Source of the DNA: Trebouxia sp. TZW2008
Taxonomy: Eukaryota > Chlorophyta > Trebouxiophyceae > Trebouxiales > Trebouxiaceae
Length of the DNA stretch: 64,000 nt
NCBI GenBank assembly: GCA_002118135.1
Contig: BDIU01000459.1
Span: forward strand, 98,247 to 162,246
Direction of reading: 5' to 3'
Part shown: one piece after another, positions 24,790 through 36,312 of the stretch
Position numbering within the stretch: the stretch's first letter is position 1
How the letters are laid out: each line of letters opens with the position of its first letter
Program-made: the position numbers and the translations under genes
The notes under the pieces: model-generated
What the model saw: only the letters and a program-made list of their open reading frames with translations
What the model was told of the DNA's origin: nothing
Database searches by the model: none

Positions 24790-26900
24790 TCCAAATCAAG
24801 CAGCAGCTCCTCACTCACAACATTGGCAGGGTGTGGAAACATAGTACAAACACCAATGGCAGTAATGATGCATGGCTATATAGAATGTCTGGTATAAGAC
24901 TGTGACAGCCACAGGGCACACATTGAACGGCATAGCAGATTAGAGTGAGTGCCTGAAACAACCCTCAACTCATACAATAAGGGCAGCCAGGCAGCAGTCC
25001 CCTTATCTCCCACATTCTGTCTTCAACTAAGGCTGTGTGTACATGAGCGGCTTGTAGTCCTGTTTTTGCGTGTGTGTCGAGGACTGTCTCAAAGCATAAC
25101 AATCAGCCAAAGCATACTGTGTACAAGCATTCATGATAAATGACAATATGACGGGCACAGTACTCAGCATTGAGCAGATATGAGTGCACCGCCTGAAACA
25201 ATCCTCAGATGTGTACAAATTCAACAGTAGGGTTGCACTGACCAGGACCGCCCAAATCCTCCTTTTATTGAAGGACTGCTGATCTGGGCGGCTTAGCTGA
25301 TGCAGTCCTGCTCTTGCATGTGTGTGTCGGGGATCGCCTCAAAGATCACACATTAGGAACAGGACATTTTGCCAAATGTCCATGATCAAGAATGCTCTGA
25401 CTGGCACAAAACGCAGCTTGGAGACATTGAGCAGATATGCCTCAGTGTTTGAAACAATTTCCACACCATGCAGTAGCAGGATTGCACCAAGTGAGCCATA
25501 CAAATCCTTTCCTCATTCAAAGCTGTTGATATGGGCGGCTTAGCTGATGCAATCCTGCTCTTGCAAATGTATGTCAAAGATTGTCTCACAGCACATAGAT
25601 GAGGGAAGGCATACTACGTATCACCATCCATGATAAGTGAAGCTGTGACAGGCAGGCACAAGATTGTAAATTGAGACATTGGGCAGATATGAGTGCACTG
25701 CTGAAAACAGCTATCACACACAAATGCAGTAGCAGCGTCACAACCAAGGTTGTTGATATGGGCGGCTTAGCTGATGCAATCCTGCTCTTGCATGCTTATG
25801 TCTTGGATTGCCTCACAGCACTTAGATCAAGGAAGGCATACTATGTATCACCATCCATGATAAGTGAAGCTGTGACAGGCAGGCACAGTACTCAGCATGG
25901 GGGCATTTAGCAAATATGAGTGTACTGCTTGAAATAACCCTCAACACACACGCGCAAAGCAGCAGGGTTGCATCAGACTAGCAAGCCAAATCCTCTCCTC
26001 AATCAAGGCTGTTGGTATGGGCGGCTTAGCTGATGCAGTCCTGCTCTTGCATGTGCATGTTGGGGATTGTCTCAAGGCACATAGGACAGAGACTGCATAT
26101 TGCGCATGAGCCATCACTACAAATGAAACTGTGACGCGCAGGCACAGTACTCAACATTGGGGCATTGAGCAGATGTACCTGAGCGCTTGAAACGATGCTC
26201 AACATAAACAGACGCAATAGCAGGGCCAGGGCAGTAATAAACGCAACAACTGGACCAGCCAGATGATGCACTCATTGCTGTGGATATGAAGTGTTTGGCT
26301 GATGCACTCGTGTTTGAAGTGTGTTGTGGACTATGTGAAAGCGCCCATTGTCCGGCAAGGCGTATTGCAAATAAGCGTACAGTATGAATGGTGCTGCAGC
26401 AGGCACAGCACTCAGTATTGCGCCATTGAGCAGATATGACTGAGCTCTTGAGAAACACTGCTCAGCACACACAAACGCAACAGCAGGGTTGCAACATCTG
26501 GACCACCGAGATGATCTGCTCAATGCTGTTATTATGAGCAAACTGGCTGACAAAGTCCTGTTCTTATGCGTGCAATGAGGACTATCTCAAGGTCCACAGC
26601 TCGGGGAAGGTGTATTGCAAATCAGCATCCAATCTGAATGACGCCGTGTCAGGCAGAGCACTTAGTATTGAGCAGGTATGATTTGGTGGTGGGAAGAACC
26701 CAAACAACACACAAGGCAACAGGGCTGTACCTACCAAAGCGTCTAAATGCTTTCTTCATTCGAAGGTTGATACAGGCAGTTCAGGCAATGCAGCCGCATT
26801 TGTGTGTGTTGTTGGTCATGTTCAAAATTTGTGTCTACTTTTGTTTGACATTGCACACCAGAAAATTTATAGTGCGGCTACAAGGCGACAGCATTGCCAC
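24790..26900. repeat. Tandem array, about 225-260 bp unit, 7-8 copies
   Basis: The marker GGGCGGCTTAGCTGATGCA, followed by TCCTGCTCTTGCA, occurs at about 25286, 25531, 25755 and 26013. Weaker versions occur near 25048, 26290 and 26540. The spacing is 224-262 bp. Central copies are the most alike, and outer copies are increasingly diverged. Units also share CATCCATGATAAGTGAAGCTG and TTGAGCAGATATGAGTG-like blocks. No frame stays open through the units, so this reads as non-coding minisatellite or satellite DNA. Confidence 0.85.
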
Positions 26901-26999
26901 AGGGTAGACACACCCAAAGCAACCAAGTTATTTGCCATAAGGGACGAGACCTATTGCTTTGACAGAAATCTCTGGATCACCCTGGCTTACAAGTTGCAG

Positions 27000-28470
27000 A
27001 GACAGCAGCACTGCATCAGGTGTCTGCCTTGCCATCTGCGTCATGCCTCACCCTGACATCTTTTCTGTGGGGTGCAAGCACGATGCTGATGGCAATGCAG
27101 CCAAGTTGGGCAGAGCAAGCATGTGCGCTGCAAAAGAATGTCCTGAACCACCCAGGGTTCACAGGTTGCCAAGACACAGCACTGCATCAGGTGTCTGCCT
27201 TGCCATCAGCAGCAGTCTAGAACCTGACATGGGTTTTGTCGAGTGCAAGAAGGACGCTGATGGCAAAGCGGCCAAGTGAGGCACAGCAAGCATGTGGGTT
27301 GCAATAGAATGTCCTAAACCACCAATGGCACAGGTTGTGGAGACAGCAGCACTGCATCAGGTGTCTGTCTTGTCATCTGCATCATGCCTTAACCTGACAT
27401 AAATTCTGTGGGGTACAAGAAGGATGCTGATGGCAGAGCAGCCAAGTGGGGCAGAGCAAGCATTCTTGCTGCAATAGACGTCCTGAAGCACCCATGTTTT
27501 ACAGGTTGCAGAGACAGCAGCACTGCATGAAACGTCTGCCTTGCCATCAGCGTCATTCTTGAACCAGTGTCATTCTTGAACCTGACATGGGTGTTGTCGA
27601 GTGCAAGAAGGATGCTGATAGCAGAGCAGCCAAATGGGGCAGAGCAAGCATGTGGGCTGCAACAGCATATCCTGAACCACCCATGATTCACAGTCTGTGA
27701 AGACAGCAGAAAATGTATCTGGTATCTGCCTTGCCATAATTCTTGAAGCTGAGATGAATTCTGTTGATGGCAGGAACGATGCTAATGGCAGAGCAGCCAA
27801 AGTGGTGCAGAGCACACATTCTCGCTGCAATAGAATGTCCTGAAGCAACCACGTACAGGTTGCAGAGACAACAGCACTGCATCAGGTGTCTACTTTGCCA
27901 TCAGCATCATGAATGAACCTGACATGGGCTTTGTAAGGTGCAGGGATCACGCTGGTGGCACAGCAGTCAAGCAAGCATGTGGGCTGCAACAGCATATCCT
28001 GAACCACCCATGATTCACAGTTTGTGAAGACAGCAGAAAATGTATCAGGTGTCTGCCTTGCAATCAGCATCCTTCCTCAACCTGACATAAATTCTGTGGG
28101 GTGCAAGAAGGATGCTGATGGCAAAGTGGTGCAGAGCACGGATTTGCGCTGAATATCCTGAACCACCCATTGGTCACAGGCTGTGGAGACAGCGGCACTG
28201 CATCAGGTGTCTGCCTTGTCATCAGCGTCAGTCTTGAAGCAGCGTCATTCTTGAACCTGACATGGGTGTTGTCGAGTGCAAGCACAGTACTAATGGCACA
28301 GCAGCCAAGTGGGGCAGAGCAAACATGTGTGGTGCAAAAGCATATCATGAACCATCCATGGTTCTCACATTGTGGAGACAGCAGCACTGCATCAGATGCC
28401 TGCCTTGTCATCAGCAGCATTTCTGAACCCACGTGTTGAAATTCCAGATGGATGCGATAAGGGCTGTCAT
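27000..28470. repeat. Tandem array, about 170 bp unit, 9 copies
   Basis: The marker GCACTGCATCAGGTGTCTGC (or a near variant) recurs at about 27009, 27179, 27350, 27520, 27705, 27874, 28030, 28196 and 28385. The spacing is 156-189 bp, close to 170. Units also share GTGCAAGAAGGATGCTGATGG and GGGGCAGAGCAAGCATGTG. The array lies directly right of the longer-unit array and just beyond the 3' end of the aquaporin gene. The long minus-strand frames crossing it are by-products of the repeat. Confidence 0.9.
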
Positions 28471-28599
28471 TGACAGAGCAGTCAGATGATGCAGAGCAAG
28501 CTAGTCCCCTGCAACACGCGGCTGGTCTGAGCTGATACCAATGACTTGCAAGGGCTGACCTTGCAGTAACATCTATCAGCATGCATGCAAAGATGGCTC

Positions 28600-31500
28600 T
28601 TATAGTACAACTTGATCCATGCAGTTGTTGCCCACAAACCAACATGCAAACTGGACGGTTTGCAATGCAGCAGGGTGATGAGTGAGGCCTACATACAGCG
28701 CGCTTTCCAGAGTGGCTGTGATTGCCACAACCCACCAGGCAAGATTCCTGTACATTACTCCGGAAGCATTGCAAATACGCAATGGGTAAATTTGGCGCGA
28801 TGTTCAGAACAGCGCAGAGGGCGAGGCTCACCTGCTATGCCATACAGCGACACTTCATTTCAGTGGCACTGTATCAAATGATACCTACGTGCTGTCAAAT
28901 ACAGCCACAGTGCATTTCAGTAACGATGTATGCAGTGATGCCCACCTGCTATGACGTAAAGCCACACTTCGTTCCAGTGGCAGTGAAACACGACAGCGGG
29001 GCCCAAGGCTCGAGCTGGGTTGATGGCTGTCCCTGTGAACTGTGAACCTGCATGCCACACCCACAGTCAATAACACTGATGGTCAGCACAGTGATACCAT
29101 GGCAAGAGGACATTGCTTCTACAGAGGTCGACACGCTCAGCATCTGTCAGGTGTGTGAAATGCAACAATGTTCTTGCAACGCTGCTGTTACTGTATTGAT
29201 GTTGTTGTCATTAGCTGAGCCTCTGGACGTGATGATGAGATCTGCATGCAGCTTGTGCAAGAACGATGCAACAGCAAATGCCACCAAAAGTCTGGCCGTT
29301 ACTTCGCGTCGTCTATGCAGCAAATTCTGCTCTTCTGACTTCAGCCAGACGAGCAAAAACTGCTGCTTAGACAAGGCAACAGCAGGCCATCCTGAAAGCA
29401 AGCAACTAGTATTATGCTAGAGGACAGGAGCTCTAAGCGCTTTTTGTATGGGCCAGTAGCTATTCACTACTATGCAGCGCTTGAGGCAGTTTGACGCAAG
29501 CTTTGCAAATCCCACTGGCATGATATAATACAGCACAGTCGGTCCGGGCCAGCATGGCTTGTGTTCATGAGGCTAATTCCATAAGCAGCTTGCGGGACAG
29601 TGCAAGCAGGTGACAGTGCATGCCCAGGGCCAAAACGCCTGCAAGATGGCAGCTTTGGCTTACTGTGAGTCATTGACCGCAACTTGCCTGCAAAAACAAT
29701 GGCAACAGGCAACATTTAGTGCTGAATGCCATCAGCCTGCAAGTTCCGTAGCATCAGGTTACACCAACAGCAACAGGACAACACGCTTGCAAAGAGTGTT
29801 GCATTAGCTTGCTTTGAGTTTGAAAAGGAAAATTTGCCAGAAAAGACAATGGCAGCAGACAACATTCAGTCCTTTGCCAACCAGCCAGCAAACACCATGG
29901 CATCAGATTACACCCAAAGCTTAGAGCCAGCTTGCTTGCAGTGGTTGTACCAGCAGCTGATAGTGAGTGGCTAGGGCCAACCTGCCAGCACAGGCCATGG
30001 CATTGCCTTGCAGTGAGTCGGCAAAAGAAATTTGCCAGCGAAGACTTTGGCGTCAGGCCACACTCAGTCCTTAATGCCAATTAGCCAGCAAAGACCCCAG
30101 CATCAGATTACACCCGAACTTTAGGGCCAACTTGCTTGCAGTGCTCATATTAGCAGCTTGTAGAGAGTAATTTAAGGCCACCCTGCCAGTACAGACCATG
30201 GCATTGCCTTGCAGTGACTTGAAAAGGGGGACTTGCCTGCAAAGACCATGGCAAAGAGGGACAGCCCAACAGCATAGGGTCCCACATTGCCAAAGGAAGG
30301 CTCCCCAACTGCCACAGCATACACCACTGACACCAGTATGAATGTCATGATCAGCTCCCAGCCAAACAGCATTCCTGCAGCAGAGGCCAGATCTTTTACA
30401 AGTCCACCAAGACTGGCAACATGCTATTAGCAGAGGTAAGATCTGTTACAGCTCCACCAAGGTTGGCAACATGCTGTTGTAGCTTGAGAGCACAAGCTTA
30501 CAGCAGTCACCTCTAACACCTCTAATGATGTATCACATAGTGAGCATGCAATACGTTGCTCATGAAGGTTGACGCCACAAACAACGTCAAAGCATGAACA
30601 ATAGAGCGCAAGAGAGTTGCATGATGAAACACTGCCGTATGTAAAAAAAGAAGCAGCAACAGGACCTAGACAGCCATCAACAGCTCAGCTCTGCTATTGC
30701 GGCATCAGCATGATTGTGAATTTGCATGTGTGCTGCAGACCCACCCATCACAACTCAGCACTGTCACTGCAGCAGGGTGATAGAGCAGTTGTCACAGCTA
30801 TATGCATGTGTGAGGAAGACCTACCCATTGAGATCCCTGCTCCTCTGGTGAAGCAGCCAGTACCATCATTGCCCATACCCACATAGGATCCTGGCACCAA
30901 ACCTGCCTGCAGCAATACATTGGTCAAAATCTTCATTCTTTCATTCATTCCACTCACTCAAATGGCATGCTAGCCAGGCTCAGCAGGACCAGCTAGATGC
31001 ATACTGGAGCAAGCAACTGTCTCCGACCAGTGACTGGGCAGCAAATGCTGCTGCAGACATGATGTTGACTCATGTATCAAGCTTTGGAACCTGCATGCAT
31101 GCATTCATGCACGGCAAGAGAAAAAACCTGCCTGAGCATAGATGACTCACTTACAAAGTGGTGTGTCATGTGTGTTTGTTTCTTGAAGCCACAGAGACCA
31201 TGCCAGGCAATGCAGATCACCCAAGACAACTTTAGTGGAGGTGCCGAAGCTTACCACCATCAATGAGCCAAAACAGGATCCGCAGATCTGCACAAAGATG
31301 TAGGCCAGGCCTTTAAAGAATGGTATGTGTCCTGTGATGATGGTTGCCAAGGTCACAGCAGGATTCAGGTGGCCTCCTGAGATGTTTGCCGTGATGTAAA
31401 CTGCAGGTACAATGATATTTGTCAGTCATTCGCAGAGATGCAGGTGCCCAATGGGCCCAACGCATTGGAAGCAGCATGTTGCAAAGCAGAAGCTCACTCA

Positions 31501-31825
31501 GGACTGCCAACGACATGCCATTGCCCCTGTACCCACAAAGCAAAATTTAGTGCTGCAAGCACACATCCTGCTGCTGCAGCAGCAGCAAAACTGGATGCAG
31601 CTTCAGACACTGAAGCTTGATCGCTGACCATGGTGCCCAGTTGGCGGCGCCTGATTCCTGCTGCACTGCACTTGTCATAGTGCCTTGCTGCGTGCTGACA
31701 TTGCCCGTGGGAGTTGCGCTTCCGGCGAAAGCAAACAGCATGACGCCGATGAATTCGGCAATAAGTGCATAGACGAATTTAGCTTCGCCAAACTGGCCAG
31801 ATGGGGTCTGCAGGAGCCCTGGCAT
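28600..31825 (-). CDS. Aquaporin (MIP family), TIP-like
   Basis: A six-helix membrane channel for water or small solutes. Exons on the minus strand: about 31627-31825 (ATG at 31825), 31255-31400, 30825-30906, 30237-30374, 28946-29047 and 28600-28757 (TAA). Helix 1 is FVYALIAEFIGVMLFAFAG. The first NPA box is SGGHLNPAV and the second is TGTAINPARALGP. The last exon supplies a plausible sixth helix (AWWVVAITATLESALY). The join between exon 1 and the first NPA exon is unclear: helix-2-like text (GCVLAALNFALW) lies near 31535-31590, but its phase does not match cleanly. The donor after exon 30237-30374 is GC (G|GCAAGT). A 5'-leader intron ending at about 31841 is possible. Two introns hold ladders of exon-edge copies. 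Whether the channel sits in vacuole or plasma membrane cannot be told. Confidence 0.88.
28820..28990 (-). repeat. Donor-side copies of the second-NPA exon
   Basis: The real exon end (coding EVWLYVIAG, donor at 28945) is followed in the intron by two copies about 60 bp apart, near 28880-28915 and 28820-28860. Each ends in a (C/A)(G/A)TAG or GCAG plus GT. The nearer-perfect third copy retains a strong GTGAGC donor. Confidence 0.7.
29600..30260 (-). repeat. Ladder of donor-side copies in an aquaporin intron
   Basis: The real exon end codes LSLFAMVFAG and is followed by GCAAGT at 30231-30236. In the following intron, about eight decayed copies of the exon-end/donor segment (plus strand: TTGCC.GCAAAGACCATGGCA and variants) occur between 29620 and 30215. 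Longer-range blocks (CATCAGATTACACCC..A) are also repeated. This is the clearest single case of the intron-growth pattern. Confidence 0.8.
30937..31022 (+). repeat. Dispersed repeat copy with ATTC/ACTC tract (copy 1)
   Basis: A short ATTC/ACTC tetranucleotide tract is followed by GCCAGGCTCAGCAGGACCAG and further matching text. The same order (tract, then GGCTCAGCAGG and similar downstream bases) occurs at 63840-64000 on the same strand. The tract is short and degraded here. Confidence 0.55.
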
Positions 31826-32917
31826 GGCTGCTGCAGAAGATCTGCAAAGACAAAAGTGTGTAGTTAATCATCGATTACAGCGCGAAGACGTCAGCATGGT
31901 ACAGCTCGAAGCCGGGAAGAGTTACTGAACGACATCGCGCACCCGACGAAGTCCTTCGCGTGCGCTGATCAACACAGATCAGATACTCGCAGCCATTGAT
32001 GGCAGTGCTGCGAAGTCGGACCGCCGAAATTGGGCGTCTCGGTGTCAATAGCAACTTCGAGGCACTGCACAGTTTGCGTTCAATAGCGCGGATCAAGCTG
32101 TAGTGTTAGCGATGCCAGAATGCAACGAATCCCAAGATGGGATGCGCATGTAGCAGCTGATCGTGTACTGCGGTTTGAGGAAGTGGTTACACGGTGCACA
32201 GGATGCCTTGGACTGCACTCTGATAGCTTTATTAGCTCGCGCGATTACCGGAATACAAATACGGGACGTAAATAGTAATGATGAGTCACGTGCCTGAGCG
32301 TGCCCCTCCACACTTGCCAGCTGCAAGATGTGGTGGTGCCCATTCCAGATCCTAGGCAGCTGCAGCAAGCCTGTACAGTTTTGCCAATGCGAAGGCTTTA
32401 CCTATTTGAGCATGCATAGGAAACGGCACCCTGCCGGCAGACCGCATGATAGCAACATCATGACTTATTTGCAGGCACTACACTATTGTGACAAAGCACA
32501 TATGCATGCATATCATATGCATAGGCTAGCGTCGCGCTTGGCAAATCTTTCTGTGCGTTCAAGCAAAAGAATGCCTAAAGAATTGCCGACACCTCTCACA
32601 GTGACCGAGTACCGTTTTTGAATGTTTGCAAAGCTGCAGTTGTAAATGGTGCACACTCTTGGGCAACGCTTTTAACAGTAATTTCAATACTGTCTGCCCA
32701 TTGTCTGTGGATGAAAGGATGCTGAATCTTCATAGGTAAGTCCACAGCTGCGATCTGCCTTCACTTGACAACTTTGAATGTGTTTCACACATGCATCGAA
32801 GTGAATTTGGGCGCCAGCAAAACAGAATAGCTGCGGCATTCCAGCATGGCAAAGTGCCAGCGCATATGCCAGCAATGCTGATAGAAACCACAGCAACGGA
32901 ACGGAACAAGAACCCTC
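31826..32917. promoter_or_regulatory. Aquaporin upstream region and V-ATPase C downstream region
   Basis: About 1.1 kb between the aquaporin start (31825) and the V-ATPase C stop codon (32918). The left 300 bp is CpG-rich and probably holds the aquaporin promoter and leader. A pyrimidine-rich acceptor (reverse strand TTTTGTCTTTGCAG at about 31842) suggests a leader intron. The right part holds nothing I can identify. Confidence 0.45.
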
Positions 32918-35900
32918 TCAGCTGTCAATGTTGATTGTGAACGATACATAGGGGTACATTTCACCTTCTGCTCCAGGGGCTGCACCACCACCACCATCTT
33001 TATCATCAAAGTACTTGTCAGCCCCTGCAGGGTCAGAAAGACAGCATTGTCATACATACAGTACCAGCTACTTGAATGGTTTATCATGAAAGCACAACTC
33101 AGACACTACATCACACAAGCCAGCATACTTACACGTACAACCATGCATGTCGGGCTGCTGTTGCTCACAAGAATCATGTCAACACGTCTAATGGCATTTC
33201 TTTCTCTCTGCATGTTTACAAATGTGTGATAACTCATGTGCGATTCGCTTACAAAATGCAGTCCAAACTTGTGGGGCAGATGAACTAACTATGCAATTGT
33301 AAACCGTCACGGTTGCAAATGAGATGCCCCAGGTCTGTCTTAATGCCTAGAGAACATTACGAACATTCAACGAGTTGCTGCCAACTACAGTGCAAAAGTG
33401 CGCCCCTCAGCGGATAGCAATGACAGCTGCAAGAGACATGCAACACTGAGCAGCAGGCAAGTACCTGTTGACCCAAACACGCTAGCCAGGGATTTCCTCA
33501 ACTTGGCCTGTGCCTTTGCATTTGGCTTCATGAGCACGCCCAGAAATTGTGGTGGCAGCCCATATCTGAGAATGCTCTCTGTGAACAGCCGCACTGCGCA
33601 CGTGTGTATCCAAGCACTGAAAGCCTGCATGCATAAACCGATGAGCATGACATTGATTCCACTGTATAAAGGCGGCCATTCAGGCTTGAGATGTATCATT
33701 GGGCAGCACTGCAACTGCATTTTGCCTGCTGTGGTTTGACTGCATCAGTGGCGTATGGCCATCTTCAATTATGCCAACAACAGCAAATCTTTGCACATCT
33801 AGTCTGTGGTGCTTGGCCAACGTTTCAAAGTCAGCAAATAAGCTATATCAGCACATACGCACCTGAAACTGCAGGAATTTGCAGCAGACTCAGATGTGTT
33901 GCTGGTAACTTGTCACATGGCAAGTACAGTAAATTCTCTTTGCAACAACTGCTTTGGTTACCAAGAAATTTGTCCTTACATCGAATTGCTCTTTACTTGG
34001 AGGGACCACTGCAACCAGAAGGCAATGATTGGTTTCCGATGACATCGTCCTTACATCGCTATTGTCCTTTCATCAAGTATCCTTACAAAGAAAGTTGACT
34101 GTAAGCAGCATTTGACTTGACTGCAGCCTGATTCCCAAAGCGTGCTTGCACCTGTTATTGGTGATGCTAAATATTATGCTTTGCATCATGTTGCTGGCCC
34201 AGCACAATTGACAGGACAGACAAAATGCAATGAGCACACCTCGCCATAGGCAGTAGCAGACCATTCCTCCAGTTGACTCCGCTTTGCCTGAGCATCTGAC
34301 TTCAGATGCTCACTCGCTACCTTGGACTCCTGCTGGTGGTCTGGGTCATACTCATACTCTCGCACCTGCAAGCGCCAGACATGCATTGCTTTGCATTGCT
34401 TTTGCTGGAGGCAGCTTGTACATATATCAGCATCAATCGCATGTGCCTTCCAAGCCCCAAGATTGATTCATTGATTGATGATTGATCGACTGGCTGACTG
34501 ACTGACTGACTGACTGACTGACTGAAAGATGATGCAGGCTCTGTATTTCGATTGCTTGAGGCAGTTGAACAATGTAGCGTGGTGCAAGCTCAGCTTTGCC
34601 ATTGCTTGAAGCAGCTGGCAGGTGAATATGATGCAGGCTGTGCTTTGCCAATGCTTTAGGCAGGGTGCATATGGCGCCAGACATGATGAGACACCACACT
34701 AGGGTGAACCCATGTTGCAGTGTGATGTAAAAGCATTCATACAGCCTGTGTGGGCAGGCTGCCAGTTGATGCCAGAATGCAAATGCTCATATGGTCAAGG
34801 CTTACCTGAAAGCCTCGTGTGCGGGCTGCAGTCTTGAATGTATCTGCTACTCGCCGGAACAGGGTCACTGTGAATAGTGCATTATCATTGTCCTCTGCAA
34901 CCACCTTGGAGGATCTAGGCACCTGAACAAATGTTATGCCAGCATCACCTCAATGAAGGGTGCCTGAGCTTCATGTATGAGCGATGCAAGCATGTGCTGC
35001 CTTGCCCTTGACTCACAGAAGTCAATACATTCGGGATGCAAACATGAGCTGATGCACCCAACTCCACAGAGACTGATACAATTATAATGCAAGCATGTGC
35101 TGACTGGCCACAAACTCACAGAGTCAAATACAGTCATGATGCAATCAATCAAGTCAGCCAAGCCTCACAAAGTTTGAAACATTTGCAATGCAAGCATGAG
35201 CTATCTTGCCTCAAGCTCACAGAGCTCCACAGCTTTGTGAAGCATGAGCTGACTCCTCACATGTTGGTAGAGTTGCATATGTTTTGAGATGCCGACTCAC
35301 CACAAACTCACAGAACTTCTCATACGAGGACTGCCATTCCAATTTGGTGTGCTTGGAAACCACCACAAACAGGGTGACAAGGTTTTCTGTGCTAATGATG
35401 TCTTTGCTGCTGACAACTCCTGTCAAGTCTCTGACTGCAAGACTGCCTGTCTGCTTGCGTGTTTGCTGATTGACCTGACCCTTGAGCTGATTGTATTCGC
35501 TGACTCTCACCTAAGGGTCAAATGCTGTTGTCAACAAGGCATTTTGAAGCCGTACAAAGCAGACAGCTACAATACAGCAAGCACGATTGCTGTCACAGCA
35601 GGGTTGCTTTGCCACCTTGAGGTCATCTTCTAGCTTTTGCACAGTCTCTGTCAATGTGCTGATTGTTTCCTGTAGCGGCCGTCTGGGTGGGTACTTTGCC
35701 TCATCCCAAGTGAACCTTTCCAAATAATTGTCTGGTGGCACGCCTTCTACCAAAACCTCCTGGACATCTTTGTCTTCAGATGCTGCAAGTGTCTGCATCT
35801 CGAAGAGCTGCCGCCGAATCTTGTTCACTACGGCTTCCATGAGGCCATTGACCTTCACAAGGTCATCGCTGAGGACCATGAGCGAGTCTAGCGTCCCTAT

Positions 35901-36029
35901 GCGCAAATCTGGTAGCTCGAACCGATAGTTGATGCTCATGTCGGCATCATATGTCGTTTTCTGCTGTAACAGATTCCACGTCCTATCTTTGGCACCATCC
36001 AGCAGCGGCAGTGCACAAAGCCAATACAT
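32918..36029 (-). CDS. VHA-C: V-type proton ATPase subunit C
   Basis: Subunit C bridges the V1 sector to the peripheral stalks and controls assembly of the vacuolar proton pump. Six exons join in phase on the minus strand: 35616-36029, 35301-35510, 34806-34922, 34240-34365, 33465-33624 and 32918-33024. They total 1,134 nt, or 377 residues, close to plant subunit C. Family signatures are visible: FELPDLRIGTLDSLMVLSDD, GVPPDNYLERFTWDEAKYP, KQTGSLAVRDL, VPRSSKVVAEDNDNALFTVT, LFTESILRYGLPPQFL and the C-terminal YPYVSFTIN. The start is ATG at 36029; a downstream in-frame Met is unlikely because the family N-terminus (YWL...LP) follows directly. A Gly-rich insertion (KDGGGGAAPG) precedes the C-terminus. 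All introns are GT-AG. It diverges from the pTAC5-like gene. Confidence 0.96.
34494..34525. repeat. (CTGA)n microsatellite
   Basis: About seven to eight uninterrupted tetranucleotide units inside a V-ATPase C intron, next to a degraded GATT tract at about 34470-34490. Confidence 0.9.
34980..35300 (-). repeat. Ladder of donor-side copies after V-ATPase C exon 2
   Basis: The real exon end (plus strand CACAAACTCACAGAACTTCT, from 35301) is followed in the intron by five to six decayed copies near 35250, 35205, 35151, 35094, 35042 and 34985. The spacing is about 55 bp. They share CTCACAGA and GCAAGCATGAGCTGA-like blocks. Confidence 0.78.
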
Positions 36030-36312
36030 CGTTGATGGCCTTTACGATCTCACTGCATGCAAGAGGAAGACGATTGTTCACATGCGACGCGCGCAGTCTG
36101 GGCAACAGTTCGACTGCTGCAGATACCAAAACGCACAGAGATTGTCGAGACCGCGTGCACAGATTCGTTCATGCGCTGATGGCAGTTGTTCTGCCCAAAG
36201 TGGACTTTACAAGACTGAAGAGGATGCAGAGGAAGAGGCATGCATAAGCAGGTGCATACGAAAGTCTGATCAGATCGATAAGCGCAGCTAGCGCATCGGC
36301 AGCCTGCTCACT
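36030..36312. promoter_or_regulatory. Divergent promoter, V-ATPase C / pTAC5-like
   Basis: The two start codons are 283 bp apart on opposite strands. The interval is CpG-rich relative to introns and has no exon of its own. Open frames crossing it on the plus strand (36.0-36.3 kb) are chance readings. Confidence 0.6.

Noticed and set aside
28064..28831. 255-codon minus-strand frame
   Set aside because: It crosses the 170-bp array and the last aquaporin exon in a different frame. Its length follows from the repeat, and the phase-consistent aquaporin exon explains the coding part.
33398..33739. 113-codon plus-strand frame
   Set aside because: Antisense shadow of V-ATPase C exon 5 (33465-33624), which matches the family closely.
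35929..36291. Plus-strand frames over the divergent promoter
   Set aside because: They are antisense to the V-ATPase C start and show no protein-like pattern; the two flanking starts are well supported.
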